Shown here: piece by piece, positions 9,678 through 17,650 of the stretch | How the letters are laid out: each line of letters opens with the position of its first letter | Position numbering within the stretch: position 1 is the stretch's first letter | NCBI RefSeq assembly: GCF_018613065.1 | Contig: NZ_JAGGQW010000057.1 | Coordinates: 77,949 to 141,948 of the forward strand | Direction: 5' to 3' | Origin: Bacillus sp. ISL-7 | Lineage (GTDB): Bacteria; Bacillota; Bacilli; Bacillales_B; DSM-18226 | Length of the DNA stretch: 64,000 nt | The notes under the pieces: model-generated | What the model was told of the DNA's origin: nothing | Database searches by the model: none | The model's input: the letters and a program-made list of their open reading frames with translations, nothing else | Translations under genes and position numbers: made by a program

Positions 9678-10637
9678 TTATAGGGTTAATTCTTTCTCAA
9701 TCACCGCTAATCTTTCTTTTACCTCATCTTCGCTTAAACCGTGCTGTGCAACATAACGGTTGCGTGGATGAACCCGGCACTCATGCGAACAGCTTCGTAA
9801 GTGTTTGTGCTCGTTTTCTTCAGAGCAAAGGATTTTTCGATTACATGCTGGGTTGGCACAATTTACATAGCGCTCGCAAGGCTCACCAGTGTAATAATCC
9901 TTCCCAACAATTACATGCTCTTTTTGGTTAACAGGAACACTTATTCGCTCATCAAAGACATAGAGCTGACCATCCCATAAATCCCCTTTAACTTCTGGGT
10001 CTTTTCCGTAGGTAACAATTCCGCCCTCCAGTTGCGATACATCCTCAAAGCCTTCTTTCAATAACCAGCCTGAGAATTTTTCACAACGAATGCCACCCGT
10101 ACAATAGGTAAGAATCTTTTTGCCTTCAAACTCCTGCTTATTTTCTCTTATCCATTGTGGGAGGTCACGGAAGTTAAGTATATCCGGTCTTACAGCCCCT
10201 CTAAAATGACCTAAATCATATTCATAATCATTTCGGGCATCAATGACAACGGTATCTTCCTTTTGCATTTCCGCAAAGAATTCTTTTGGTTTCAAATGCT
10301 TACCGGTTTGCAAATTGGGGTTCACGTCATCTTCCAAACGGAAAGTAACAAGCTCTGGTCTAAACCGTACCTTCATTTTTTTGAAAGCATGCTCGGACAC
10401 TTCATCAATTTTAAAAATAGTTCCTGCAAAAAGTGGATGCTCATCCATATATTTCATGTAAGCGTCAGTTTGATCAATAGTGCCTGACACCGTTCCATTA
10501 ATCCCTTCCGCCGCAATGATAATTCGACCTTTGAGACCTAGTTCATTACAGTAGTTAAGATGTTCCTGGGTCACTTCTTCAGGATTCTCTATTGAGACAT
10601 ATTTATAATACAATAACACTCTATAGTCTTGATTCAT
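9678..10637 (-). CDS. trhO: tRNA uridine(34) hydroxylase, rhodanese family
   Basis: The protein (319 residues from the ATG at 10637, which has AAGGTGG at five bases; an upstream GTG adds three) has an N-terminal acylphosphatase-like/UPF0176 region ([16 protein letters not shown]), a central rhodanese domain with active loop CTGGIRCEK, and a C-terminal cysteine-rich segment ([16 protein letters not shown]) that may bind metal. TrhO-type proteins hydroxylate U34 of some tRNAs using oxygen, giving ho5U. Soluble, single-gene unit. Confidence 0.93.
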   Translation of the reverse strand: MNQDYRVLLYYKYVSIENPEEVTQEHLNYCNELGLKGRIIIAAEGINGTVSGTIDQTDAYMKYMDEHPLFAGTIFKIDEVSEHAFKKMKVRFRPELVTFRLEDDVNPNLQTGKHLKPKEFFAEMQKEDTVVIDARNDYEYDLGHFRGAVRPDILNFRDLPQWIRENKQEFEGKKILTYCTGGIRCEKFSGWLLKEGFEDVSQLEGGIVTYGKDPEVKGDLWDGQLYVFDERISVPVNQKEHVIVGKDYYTGEPCERYVNCANPACNRKILCSEENEHKHLRSCSHECRVHPRNRYVAQHGLSEDEVKERLAVIEKELTL

Positions 10638-10841
10638 GGTTACCACCTTATAATTTTATATATATAAAATACTTAGTTTTCAACATTAACCTTATAATTA
10701 TAGCAAAAACCAACAAATAAATTCAAATTATTTCACTTTCCGAAGGCTACTGCACCTACATAGGTTGATATTACCAACCTTTCTTCCTCGCTTTTCTGTT
10801 ACAATTTTTTATGTAAGAAATAATAAGGAGGAACACCATCT

Positions 10842-12014
10842 ATGAATAAACGTCATCTCCTCCTTGGTCTGGTAATTGCGGTGACCTTCATTGGAGGAAT
10901 ACTAACTGGAGTCATTTACACTAAAAATAGTGAAAAGCAAGATCGTCCCAATACGCTAATATTAGAAGATGCACCTAAATCGGCCATTAAGCCAAATTCA
11001 AAAGAACTCCCTAAATTGAAAAAGGCATCATCAAAGGTGCTGATCGGCTATGTTCAGGATTTTCGTGATCCAAACATGGTTGATTATTCCAAATTCACAC
11101 ATGTCATTTTCTCCTTTTTTCATCCTACTAAGGATGGAGGAATTTTATATAATGGTGATTCAGCTTTAAAAAACCTTAGAGCTGTTGTTAAAAATGCAAA
11201 AAAGCATGACACGAAAGTGATGCTGGCGATTGGTGGATGGTACCACATCAAGGGCGGAGAATCCTATAATTATTTTAAACCGGCGATCTCTGATCCTAAA
11301 TCTAGAGCAAAGCTAGTTAAAGAGCTTACTAATATCGCAGTCCGTGAAAAGCTGGATGGGATTGATATCGATTTTGAACATCCTCGTTCAACAGAGGATG
11401 CACAAAATCTCTCTGCATTTGCGAAAGAGTTAAGTGCCCAGCTTCATCCAAAAAAGAAAGAGCTATCTATTGCTGTTTATTCAAAGATTAATGCGGAGAC
11501 GTTAACGGAAGTAGCTGCTATTCAGTATGATCCATCTATGTTCAAAACGGTAGACCATGTTAATATTATGGCGTATGATGGTCAGTATGACGGCAGTTAC
11601 AATGCCGCAAATTTATCGCCCTATCCATATACAGAGAAAATCGTAAACTATTGGACAAAGCTATTTGAAACTCAGAAACTTTCAAAGGAAAAATTAGTAT
11701 TGGGCGTCCCGTCTTACGCCCAACCGGAAGATCCTAAAATCAAACAAGTATCCTTTGCAGCAATAATTAATAATAATCCTGCCAATGCTGGAAGGGACAC
11801 TGTTCAAATGAATGGTACGACCTATCATTATAATGGCGGTGTTACGATGATAAAAAAAACACGTCTGGCCCTCGATCACGGCTTTGGCGGCATGATGATG
11901 TGGGAAATTGGTCATGATGCACAAGGGTCACATAGTCTGACAGGGACAATTTTTACAGAATTAAAGAATTCAAGTAAAGAACCAGTAAAATACTATACAG
12001 CAAAAGGTTACTAA
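10842..12014 (+). CDS. Membrane-anchored glycoside hydrolase family 18 protein (chitinase-like)
   Basis: The 390-residue protein has an uncleaved-looking signal/anchor at residues 5-27 and a GH18 barrel. The catalytic DxxDxDxE signature is present as DGIDIDFEHP (about residue 168), and conserved barrel strands GYVQDF, MLAIGGW, NIMAYD and MMMWEIGHD follow the family. GH18 enzymes hydrolyse beta-1,4-linked GlcNAc polymers (chitin, or peptidoglycan in spore enzymes). No LysM or chitin-binding domain is present. Start is supported by AAGGAGG. It may act at the cell surface on chito-oligosaccharides or peptidoglycan fragments. Confidence 0.88.
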   Translation: MNKRHLLLGLVIAVTFIGGILTGVIYTKNSEKQDRPNTLILEDAPKSAIKPNSKELPKLKKASSKVLIGYVQDFRDPNMVDYSKFTHVIFSFFHPTKDGGILYNGDSALKNLRAVVKNAKKHDTKVMLAIGGWYHIKGGESYNYFKPAISDPKSRAKLVKELTNIAVREKLDGIDIDFEHPRSTEDAQNLSAFAKELSAQLHPKKKELSIAVYSKINAETLTEVAAIQYDPSMFKTVDHVNIMAYDGQYDGSYNAANLSPYPYTEKIVNYWTKLFETQKLSKEKLVLGVPSYAQPEDPKIKQVSFAAIINNNPANAGRDTVQMNGTTYHYNGGVTMIKKTRLALDHGFGGMMMWEIGHDAQGSHSLTGTIFTELKNSSKEPVKYYTAKGY

Positions 12015-12023
12015 TATAATTAT

Positions 12024-12063
12024 AAAAGGCTGTTCTCTCGATTTTTGGAGGGAACAGCCTTTT
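12024..12063 (+). terminator. Intrinsic terminator after GH18 gene
   Basis: A 16-bp stem begins AAAAGGCTGTTC and is mirrored by GAACAGCCTTTT; one G-U pair; T-run within the 3' arm. Confidence 0.9.
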
Positions 12064-12134
12064 AACATGAAAGGTGAGCTTCATTTGCAATCGTTTATAG
12101 AAGTGGAGCCTGTCGACATTAACCAATAACTTCA

Positions 12135-12604
12135 ATTGGCTACTTTTTCTTCATTTTTTTCACAGTTTCGGTCGCCAATAAGCCCTATTGGCTACTTTTT
12201 CTTCACTTTTTTTCACAGTTTCGGTCGCCAATAAGCCCTATTGGCTACTTTTTCTTCACTTTTTTCACAGTTTCGGTCGCCAATAAGCCCTATTGGCTAC
12301 TTTTTCTTCACTTTTTTCACAGTTTCGGTCGCCAATAAGCCCTATTGGCTACTATTCCTTCACTTTTTTCACAGTTTCGGTCTCCAATAAGCCCTATTGG
12401 CTACTTTTTCTTCACTTTTTTTCACAGTTTCGGTCGCCAATAAGCCCTATTGGCTACTTTTTCTTCACTTTTTTCACAGTTTCGGTCGCCAATAAGCCCT
12501 ATTGGCTACTTTTTCTTCACTTTTTTCACAGTTTCGGTCGCCAATAAGCCCTATTGGCTACTACCTTCACTTTTTTCATAGTTTTGGTCTCCAATAACCC
12601 CTAT
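12135..12604. repeat. Nine-unit tandem repeat, 52-53 bp period
   Basis: Units begin with ATTGGCTAC at 12135, 12187, 12240, 12292, 12344, 12396, 12449, 12501 and 12553. Each holds a pyrimidine-rich tract, CACAGTTTCGGTCGCC and AATAAGCCCT. Every unit junction forms a small hairpin: GCCAAT, a seven-base loop, ATTGGC. Copies are nearly identical except the fifth (TATTCC change) and the last, which is shortened and diverged. The period is not a multiple of three, so no single reading frame is kept, and the stretch is not a protein repeat. There are no unique spacers, so it is not a CRISPR array. Function unknown. Confidence 0.95.
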
Positions 12605-12668
12605 ACCCTCGATTGTTACCTCCCCCTTCTTCATCTATTGCATTCACAACCAAATGATGAGTTTTTTA

Positions 12669-12940
12669 CTATTCTAATTCCAACTCTTCTCTATACGTAT
12701 AAATGCTTTCTAATTCCTGTTTGATCTGAACTGTGATCTTTTCGGATTTCTGGGTCTGTAAATTAAAATTCACATAGTTTGCAGTTCCCTTTGCACATAA
12801 CCGAATTTCCTGGGAATCTATTCGTACAGTTCTAAACTCGAATTTACTATTCTTTTCATACATGTTTTAATTTCTACATTTTTTCCAAAATAAATCTGGT
12901 CCACATAATCTACATTCATGTTAAGGATAATCAACAACTA
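12669..12940 (-). pseudogene. Acyl-CoA thioesterase (hotdog fold) remnant
   Basis: Two minus-strand frames encode adjoining pieces of a 4-hydroxybenzoyl-CoA-type thioesterase. The first (about 12925-12870) reads NMNVDYVDQIYFGKNVEIKT; the second (12863-12669) reads KNSKFEFRTVR...ANYVNFNLQTQKSEKI. The pieces are out of register, so a frameshift lies near 12864-12875. The first third of the gene is missing: homology ends where a GGTGCCTGACACC element begins. Family assignment rests on the FG..VEI and NSxFEF...YVNxxxxTxK pattern, from memory of the family. Confidence 0.6.
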
Positions 12941-12953
12941 GGTGCCTGACACC
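12941..12953. repeat. GGTGCCTGACACC element, copy 1
   Basis: GGTG and CACC arms flank a five-base loop. Other copies or near copies in this window are at 35259-35271, 58855-58865 (degenerate) and 60734-60746. Confidence 0.6.
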
Positions 12954-13075
12954 CATTTTGACACGAAATTGTAATAAATATTGGTATTTGTCGGAGATTT
13001 TTCCAAACTTTTTGAAGGAGATTGTCGAAAAAGAGAGAATCAAGTTAGGGAGGATAAATAAAGGAGGAAATAGAT

Positions 13076-13438
13076 ATGAAGAAATTGCTAACCGTTTTAT
13101 GTGGAGTCATTATTGCATTATCGTTGTTTGTGACTACTGGGAATACGGCAAAAGCTGCAGGTCCAGATGATGATTGCACCTGTCATAATCTTTTACCACT
13201 TCAGGGTGCAGAAAGAAATAAGATTGTTGCAAATTTAATTAGCAGTGACGTGTTCAAGGAAGCGAAAAAAGATCTTCAAAAGGACGGATATAAATGGAAT
13301 GGTGCAAATTCTATCGAAGTATATCAATTTGAGGGCGTTACCGCGGTTGGAGTACTTTTTACAAATAAAGAAGGAATTATAGAAAGACATGCTTTTGTAA
13401 ATGGTTATTACGTTGGACCTGCACCCGATATGGAATAA
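13076..13438 (+). CDS. Small secreted protein of unknown function
   Basis: This 120-residue protein has a clear signal peptide (MKKLLTVLCGVIIALSLF, likely cleavage after AKA near residue 25). The mature part begins GPDDDCTCHNLLPL, with a CxC pair, then a segment LQGAERNKIVANLISSDVFKEAKKDLQKDG that resembles the propeptide region of halocin C8-like bacteriocin precursors (low certainty, from memory). Unlike those precursors it lacks a C-terminal cysteine-rich peptide and ends GYYVGPAPDME. Start has AAAGGAGG. It stands alone with its own terminator. It could be an extracellular redox, immunity-like or signalling protein; no function is claimed. Confidence 0.75.
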   Translation: MKKLLTVLCGVIIALSLFVTTGNTAKAAGPDDDCTCHNLLPLQGAERNKIVANLISSDVFKEAKKDLQKDGYKWNGANSIEVYQFEGVTAVGVLFTNKEGIIERHAFVNGYYVGPAPDME

Positions 13439-13444
13439 TAAAAA

Positions 13445-13473
13445 AAATTCCTAACCAATTAGGTTGGGAATTT
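13445..13473. terminator. Bidirectional terminator
   Basis: AAATTCCTAACC pairs with GGTTGGGAATTT (one G-U); an A-run lies on the left. It lies between the convergent secreted-protein and dioxygenase genes. Confidence 0.75.
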
Positions 13474-13515
13474 ATTAGTTTTACATTCGATCAATTTAGG
13501 GAGGAGCTATTTCCC

Positions 13516-14298
13516 CTATTTATCCCCAAACTGCCAAACACTATGACTGAGGTTTCCATATCGAAAACTGCGATGCAGCAAAGTAGCTTTTTGACTATCG
13601 TCGGCCGCTCCCATCGCATAGAAAATCGGAATGAAGTGTTCATTGCCAAAGCGAGGTACTGCATATTCAGCATTTGGAGCAAGTGAATCAAACTTAAATA
13701 AGGAATCCAAATCCCAATTATTCAGATGAGTTGCCAACCAATCATCAAATTCAAGTGCCCATTGATCGACTTCGTTTTCTGCCCATTTCACTGCTCTGAG
13801 ATTATGCACGGTTCCTCCACTCGCAATAATTAAAATATCATTGGCTCTTAATGCAGACAAACTCTTCCCGATTTTATATTGTTCTTCTGGTTTAAGATTC
13901 GGATTAACAGACATTGAGATGACCGGAATATCGGCATTTGGATAAAGTAGACGAAGAACCACCCATGCTCCATGGTCAAGTCCGCGTTTCGTTTCAACTT
14001 CGAATGGTACACCGTTTTCTGTAAACAAATCTTTAATTTCTTGAGAAATCTGCTGATTACCCTGAGCTGGATATTTGATCCGGTATAATTCCGGGTCGAA
14101 TCCACCGAAATCATAAATGGTGTCATACGTATCTACTTGACTTACTTTTTGCATAGATGATTCCCAATGGGCCGAAAACAAGATTATCGCCTTTGGGTTG
14201 GGCAGTGTTTGCCCAAGATGACTTAAAAACTGCGTATATTCATTATTCTCAATCGCTAATAGCGGTGCTCCATGAGCAATAAAAAAAGATGGCAACAT
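13516..14298 (-). CDS. Extradiol ring-cleavage dioxygenase, LigB/YgiD family
   Basis: The 260-residue protein is a complete class III extradiol dioxygenase: N-terminal FIAHGAPLLA, SAHWESS, a conserved RGLDHGAWV (His near the active site) and the C-terminal GNEHFIPIFYAMGAA. YgiD-type members cleave DOPA 4,5; others open catechols using Fe(II) or Zn. It is the last gene of an operon with DoxX and an alpha/beta hydrolase. In Bacillus subtilis, similar dioxygenase/DoxX/hydrolase sets (catDE, mhqNOD) remove catechols and hydroquinones, so a detoxification role is likely. Exact substrate unknown. Confidence 0.88.
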   Translation of the reverse strand: MLPSFFIAHGAPLLAIENNEYTQFLSHLGQTLPNPKAIILFSAHWESSMQKVSQVDTYDTIYDFGGFDPELYRIKYPAQGNQQISQEIKDLFTENGVPFEVETKRGLDHGAWVVLRLLYPNADIPVISMSVNPNLKPEEQYKIGKSLSALRANDILIIASGGTVHNLRAVKWAENEVDQWALEFDDWLATHLNNWDLDSLFKFDSLAPNAEYAVPRFGNEHFIPIFYAMGAADDSQKATLLHRSFRYGNLSHSVWQFGDK

Positions 14299-14313
14299 AT
14301 TGCTTCCCCCTAT

Positions 14314-14751
14314 TTAGTTATTATAACTTTTCGAAATAGATGTAGTTTCCTTTTGACTTTTGAAAATAAGTTGATCCAACGCAAACATTTTACTTCCATT
14401 AATCGCAATAAACACAGCCATTGCCAATAAAGCTAAATCTAATTCATAACCAGCCATTTGTCCATTCCCTAAAAAGCCTATAGCTAGTTTCACTTTGATT
14501 GTTGCACCAATCATTAACAATGCCAATAAAGCTGAAACGATTCTACTGCCTAAACCTAAAATTAATGCAGCCCCACCGATCATTTCTACTGAAGCAACAA
14601 CATATGCTAAGGCTCCTGGTAACCCGATACTGTCAAACCAGCCAACGATATTTTCAATTCCACCTTGGAATTTAACTAACCCATGAACAAAGAACGTAAT
14701 TCCTAACATAACTCTTAAAATTAATGTACTAGCTTCAAATTTATTTAACAT
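14314..14751 (-). CDS. DoxX-family membrane protein
   Basis: The 145-residue protein has four hydrophobic helices. It opens with LRVMLGITFFVHGLVKFQGG and has AYVVASVEMIGGAALILGLGSR, both characteristic of DoxX/CatD-like proteins. Such proteins accompany dioxygenases or thiol/quinone stress enzymes in the membrane. It sits 15 bp from the dioxygenase gene and 24 bp from the hydrolase gene, so one transcript is likely. ATG start with AAGGGGA. Confidence 0.88.
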   Translation of the reverse strand: MLNKFEASTLILRVMLGITFFVHGLVKFQGGIENIVGWFDSIGLPGALAYVVASVEMIGGAALILGLGSRIVSALLALLMIGATIKVKLAIGFLGNGQMAGYELDLALLAMAVFIAINGSKMFALDQLIFKSQKETTSISKSYNN

Positions 14752-14775
14752 TTTTCATTTCCCCTTAGTTGTTTT

Positions 14776-15429
14776 TTATGATTCTACTTTTTCCAATAAC
14801 CAGTTCATAAAATCCTTATGATTTTCCAATGAAACTGAATGTCCTTCTTGATAAGTTTTAAAGGTGACATCTGCCCCCAACTCATGAAAATACTCATTAT
14901 TTGCCAAACCCCATTCGAATGGAAGGACCTGATCCATTTCGCCATGGGAAATAAATAACGATAGTTTATCGACTGGCTTTATGTTGTATTCTTCTTTTAC
15001 AAAAGCAGGAATGTAGCCACTTAAAGCAACAATGCCCTTAATTCGATTTCCTAGTGTTAATCCAAGGGTCATCGATAGGATCGCTCCCTGACTGAAACCA
15101 AGTAAGAACAATTTACTCTCTTCGATAGGGTATTCGCTGCATGCATAATCAATAAAGGTAGTAAGTTTACTGATTCCGTCATCGAACACTTCTCGATGTG
15201 GTTTTCCATATCCTTGAATCGTAAAATACGCAAATCCTGGTGGTTGTGGAAGATGCCCGCGAACACTGAAAATGTAAAAGCGATCTTCTAGTCCATTAAT
15301 TAAAGACAGCATATTCTGCTCATTACTGCCGATTCCGTGCATTAGAAATAATGCAGGATATGTTTTACCTGGTTCCGTTTGTGTTGGTCGACGAAGTTCA
15401 TAAATCATCGGTGAATTCAATTTCCTCAT
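14776..15429 (-). CDS. Alpha/beta hydrolase, phospholipase/carboxylesterase family
   Basis: The 217-residue protein has the family order of elements: LFLMHGIGSNE (oxyanion region), nucleophile elbow GFSQGA, acid residue near SHGEMDQVLP, and catalytic histidine in EGHSVS. It is related to MhqD (encoded at 26588-27193) but clearly different. The ATG at 15429 sits directly against AGAAGGG, so the TTG three codons later or the ATG at residue 8 could be the true start. It is the first gene of the dioxygenase operon and may hydrolyse a ring-cleavage product or an ester. Confidence 0.82.
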   Translation of the reverse strand: MRKLNSPMIYELRRPTQTEPGKTYPALFLMHGIGSNEQNMLSLINGLEDRFYIFSVRGHLPQPPGFAYFTIQGYGKPHREVFDDGISKLTTFIDYACSEYPIEESKLFLLGFSQGAILSMTLGLTLGNRIKGIVALSGYIPAFVKEEYNIKPVDKLSLFISHGEMDQVLPFEWGLANNEYFHELGADVTFKTYQEGHSVSLENHKDFMNWLLEKVES

Positions 15430-15581
15430 CCCTTCTTATCACGAGTATGTTTATTAAAACATTTATTGTTTTTAAATATGAACTTTTGTTATTTATAGGA
15501 TAACAAGTAATTAACCAGATTGTCAATTATTTTTTCTCCAATATAGAATTATGTTTTTTATTGGTAAACATAAATAAAATA

Positions 15582-15600
15582 AGGAACCGGATTGGTTCCT
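15582..15600 (-). terminator. Intrinsic terminator
   Basis: On the minus strand AGGAACC pairs with GGTTCCT, followed by a T-rich run. It ends the hydrolase/hypothetical unit upstream. Confidence 0.7.
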
Positions 15601-15610
15601 CTAATACGAC

Positions 15611-16396
15611 TTAGATAGTCGATAAATATCCCTGAATCTCTGAAATAAGATCCAAAGGATTTTCATACATACTCATATGTCCCGAATCTTTTATTAATGA
15701 ATGTTTAATATTGGCTTTGCTAACCGAAAATGTCTTTTCTGAAGGGATAATTTGATCTTGTTCTCCCGCGATTAGAAGGACCGGCACTTTAGAAGTTTCT
15801 AAAACACGATTGCGGTCTGGCCGGTCCTTCATCGCATGTAGTGCATCTATAGCGCCTTCTGCTGAAGTAGAATAGCCTATCTCCATTGCTGTTCCGACAT
15901 AATTCTCATCTTTATTTTCCGGCGAGAATAGTTTTGGTACCAAACCGTCGATTAGCGAATAGATTCCCGACTGGTTGACTTTTTCAATATTGGTTTGCCT
16001 GCCTTTTTTCGCATCTTCCGAATCTGGAAAGGCCGTTGAATGTATAAGCGAATACCCGTTTAATTGACCGCCATACTTTTCTGCGAAGGCAAGGGTGATA
16101 TAGCCGCCTAATGAGTGACCAAACATCGTTACTTCCGATAGGTTTAATTGATCCAAAAGGTTTTTCATGTGATCCGCAATATTTTCAATCGTGCTCTTAC
16201 CTTTTAGAGGACTAGACTGTCCATGTCCAGGGAGATCAGGGGCAATCACCCGATAGTCTATTGACAGCTCAGGGATGACATGTTCCCAATATCCGGAGCC
16301 TCCACAAAAACCATGCAAAAGAACAATTGGTTTCCCTTCACCTTTATCTATGTATGCGATCGATGAATCATTAAAAGTAAGTTTCTTAAGTTCCAT
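15611..16396 (-). CDS. Alpha/beta hydrolase
   Basis: The 261-residue soluble protein has VLLHGFCGGSGYW (oxyanion strand), DLPGHGQS, nucleophile motif GHSLGGY, VPVLLIAGEQDQIIP (acid) and the C-terminal SGHMSMYE (histidine). This is the complete triad order of BioH/MenH-like hydrolases. The substrate cannot be deduced. It lies 22 bp after a small hypothetical gene and shares its transcript. ATG has a GGAG site. Confidence 0.88.
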   Translation of the reverse strand: MELKKLTFNDSSIAYIDKGEGKPIVLLHGFCGGSGYWEHVIPELSIDYRVIAPDLPGHGQSSPLKGKSTIENIADHMKNLLDQLNLSEVTMFGHSLGGYITLAFAEKYGGQLNGYSLIHSTAFPDSEDAKKGRQTNIEKVNQSGIYSLIDGLVPKLFSPENKDENYVGTAMEIGYSTSAEGAIDALHAMKDRPDRNRVLETSKVPVLLIAGEQDQIIPSEKTFSVSKANIKHSLIKDSGHMSMYENPLDLISEIQGYLSTI

Positions 16397-16418
16397 ATTG
16401 TTTCCACTCCAGAGTTTT

Positions 16419-16667
16419 TTAGCTAATTTGCTCTTCAGAATTATCCGAATGTAATAAGATTCTTTTATTTGGAATTTGCGTTAAGTTTGATTTTTTCAAT
16501 AAATAACTTAAGTGTTCTATTGGCATGGAGCCATGACCTTTGCTATCAGCCAGAGTGAATTGGACGGTGACTCCGTTATAACTTTTGACCGTCAATGATT
16601 CAGCGGAATTGAAAAAACCTTTAATACCTTGAGAAATTTGATATTTCATGCCTTCTTCTATTAACAT
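16419..16667 (-). CDS. Small hypothetical protein
   Basis: The 82-residue soluble protein begins MLIEEGMKYQISQGIKGF with an AAAGGAG site nine bases upstream. It has short alternating strands and no cysteine or membrane segment. It resembles no family I recognise. It precedes the alpha/beta hydrolase gene by 22 bp, so both probably share an operon. Confidence 0.6.
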   Translation of the reverse strand: MLIEEGMKYQISQGIKGFFNSAESLTVKSYNGVTVQFTLADSKGHGSMPIEHLSYLLKKSNLTQIPNKRILLHSDNSEEQIS

Positions 16668-16802
16668 TACATTGCTCCTTTATAGGTATTCATCATAAGT
16701 AGTATGCCATGGAAGTTCCTATACATACATAATTTTCCTAATTTCAAGTCATTGAAAATAAAAAGAGAGATTCATTAATCCCTCCACTTGACCCCAAGTA
16801 TA

Positions 16803-17084
16803 TTACTCTTCGATTCCTTCTTCCTCGTCCATCATTTCATCAAACGCAGTTGAAACTTTGTCGAACTCTTCATCACTTTCAATGGCGGAAAAATCACCAT
16901 CTGCATCTACCTTTAGAAAAAAAATATCAATATCTTCATCAGATTCTTGTCTAACATCTTCGGCAAATCCAACTGCAACATAGTCATTTCCTTCTATATT
17001 CATTACCCCTAGCACTTCAACTTCTTGTTCCTCATCATTCTCATCACTGATAGTAAAAATTTCGCCTACTTCAACTTTACTCAT
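16803..17084 (-). CDS. DUF1292-domain protein (YrzB-like)
   Basis: The 93-residue protein is very acidic, with the DUF1292 pattern GEIFTISDENDEEQEVEVLGV, a D-Y-V-A-V core strand and FLKVDADGDF, then an E/D-rich tail. The family is common in Bacillus and other Firmicutes, usually in the alaS/yrrK/yrzB neighbourhood. Here it stands alone. Function unknown; soluble. Confidence 0.85.
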   Translation of the reverse strand: MSKVEVGEIFTISDENDEEQEVEVLGVMNIEGNDYVAVGFAEDVRQESDEDIDIFFLKVDADGDFSAIESDEEFDKVSTAFDEMMDEEEGIEE

Positions 17085-17232
17085 CTATACGTTCCCCTTT
17101 CATATAAAAAGTATATTCCTATCATAGTATCCCCTATAAAGAAGAGGTTTAATTCGAAAAAATGTATTACCACTGTTTATTCGACAAAAATCTTATATAA
17201 TTAGTTCATAATGCATTTTAAGGAGTTTTTAT

Positions 17233-17532
17233 ATGAATCAAAAACAGTTAGAAGAAAAGATTATCGAAAACTATCGCGGTGAAGAGAAAATGATGATTCT
17301 TGTATTTGCTCAATGGTGCGTGAATCATGATCTGGATCCGGAAGAGTTATATTTGAAAGCCTATCCGAATCAGTCCTCCAATCCTGCCTTAAAAGAAGCC
17401 ATTGAGCTAACCGTTTCGAAAGAAGAAGCGGGAGAAGTAGGTGACCAGACGTTGCTCGGTGTATTAGCGTTGTTTGGCAACGATGATCTGGCTTTTATTG
17501 TTACGGAGGAGATAAACAAACTTAGAAAATAA
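17233..17532 (+). CDS. Small conserved-looking hypothetical protein
   Basis: The 99-residue acidic, largely helical protein has TAAGGAG upstream of ATG. It contains FAQWCVNHDLDPEELYLKAYP and ends LLGVLALFGNDDLAFIVTEEINKL. I do not assign a family with certainty. It is transcribed alone and ends just before a terminator shared with the LCP gene. Confidence 0.7.
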   Translation: MNQKQLEEKIIENYRGEEKMMILVFAQWCVNHDLDPEELYLKAYPNQSSNPALKEAIELTVSKEEAGEVGDQTLLGVLALFGNDDLAFIVTEEINKLRK

Positions 17533-17607
17533 GATTTGTGTGAGTTTTGGGTGGTTTTGTGTAGATTGCAAAGGTTTTTGTGCAGATTTTCACGGCTGAT
17601 ATAGAAA

Positions 17608-17646
17608 AAAAAGCAGACATACTCTCGGGGCTTATGTCTGCTTTTT
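17608..17646. terminator. Bidirectional terminator
   Basis: AAAAAGCAGACATA pairs with TATGTCTGCTTTTT around a short loop, giving T-runs in both directions for the convergent genes. Confidence 0.9.
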
Positions 17647-17650
17647 GTCA

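Noticed and set aside
12293..12547. 84-codon plus-strand ORF inside the tandem repeat
   Set aside because: It only reads through repeat units; the 52-bp period changes frame from unit to unit, and there is no ribosome binding site.
12135..12604. Possible CRISPR array
   Set aside because: The entire unit is repeated; there are no unique spacers and no cas genes.
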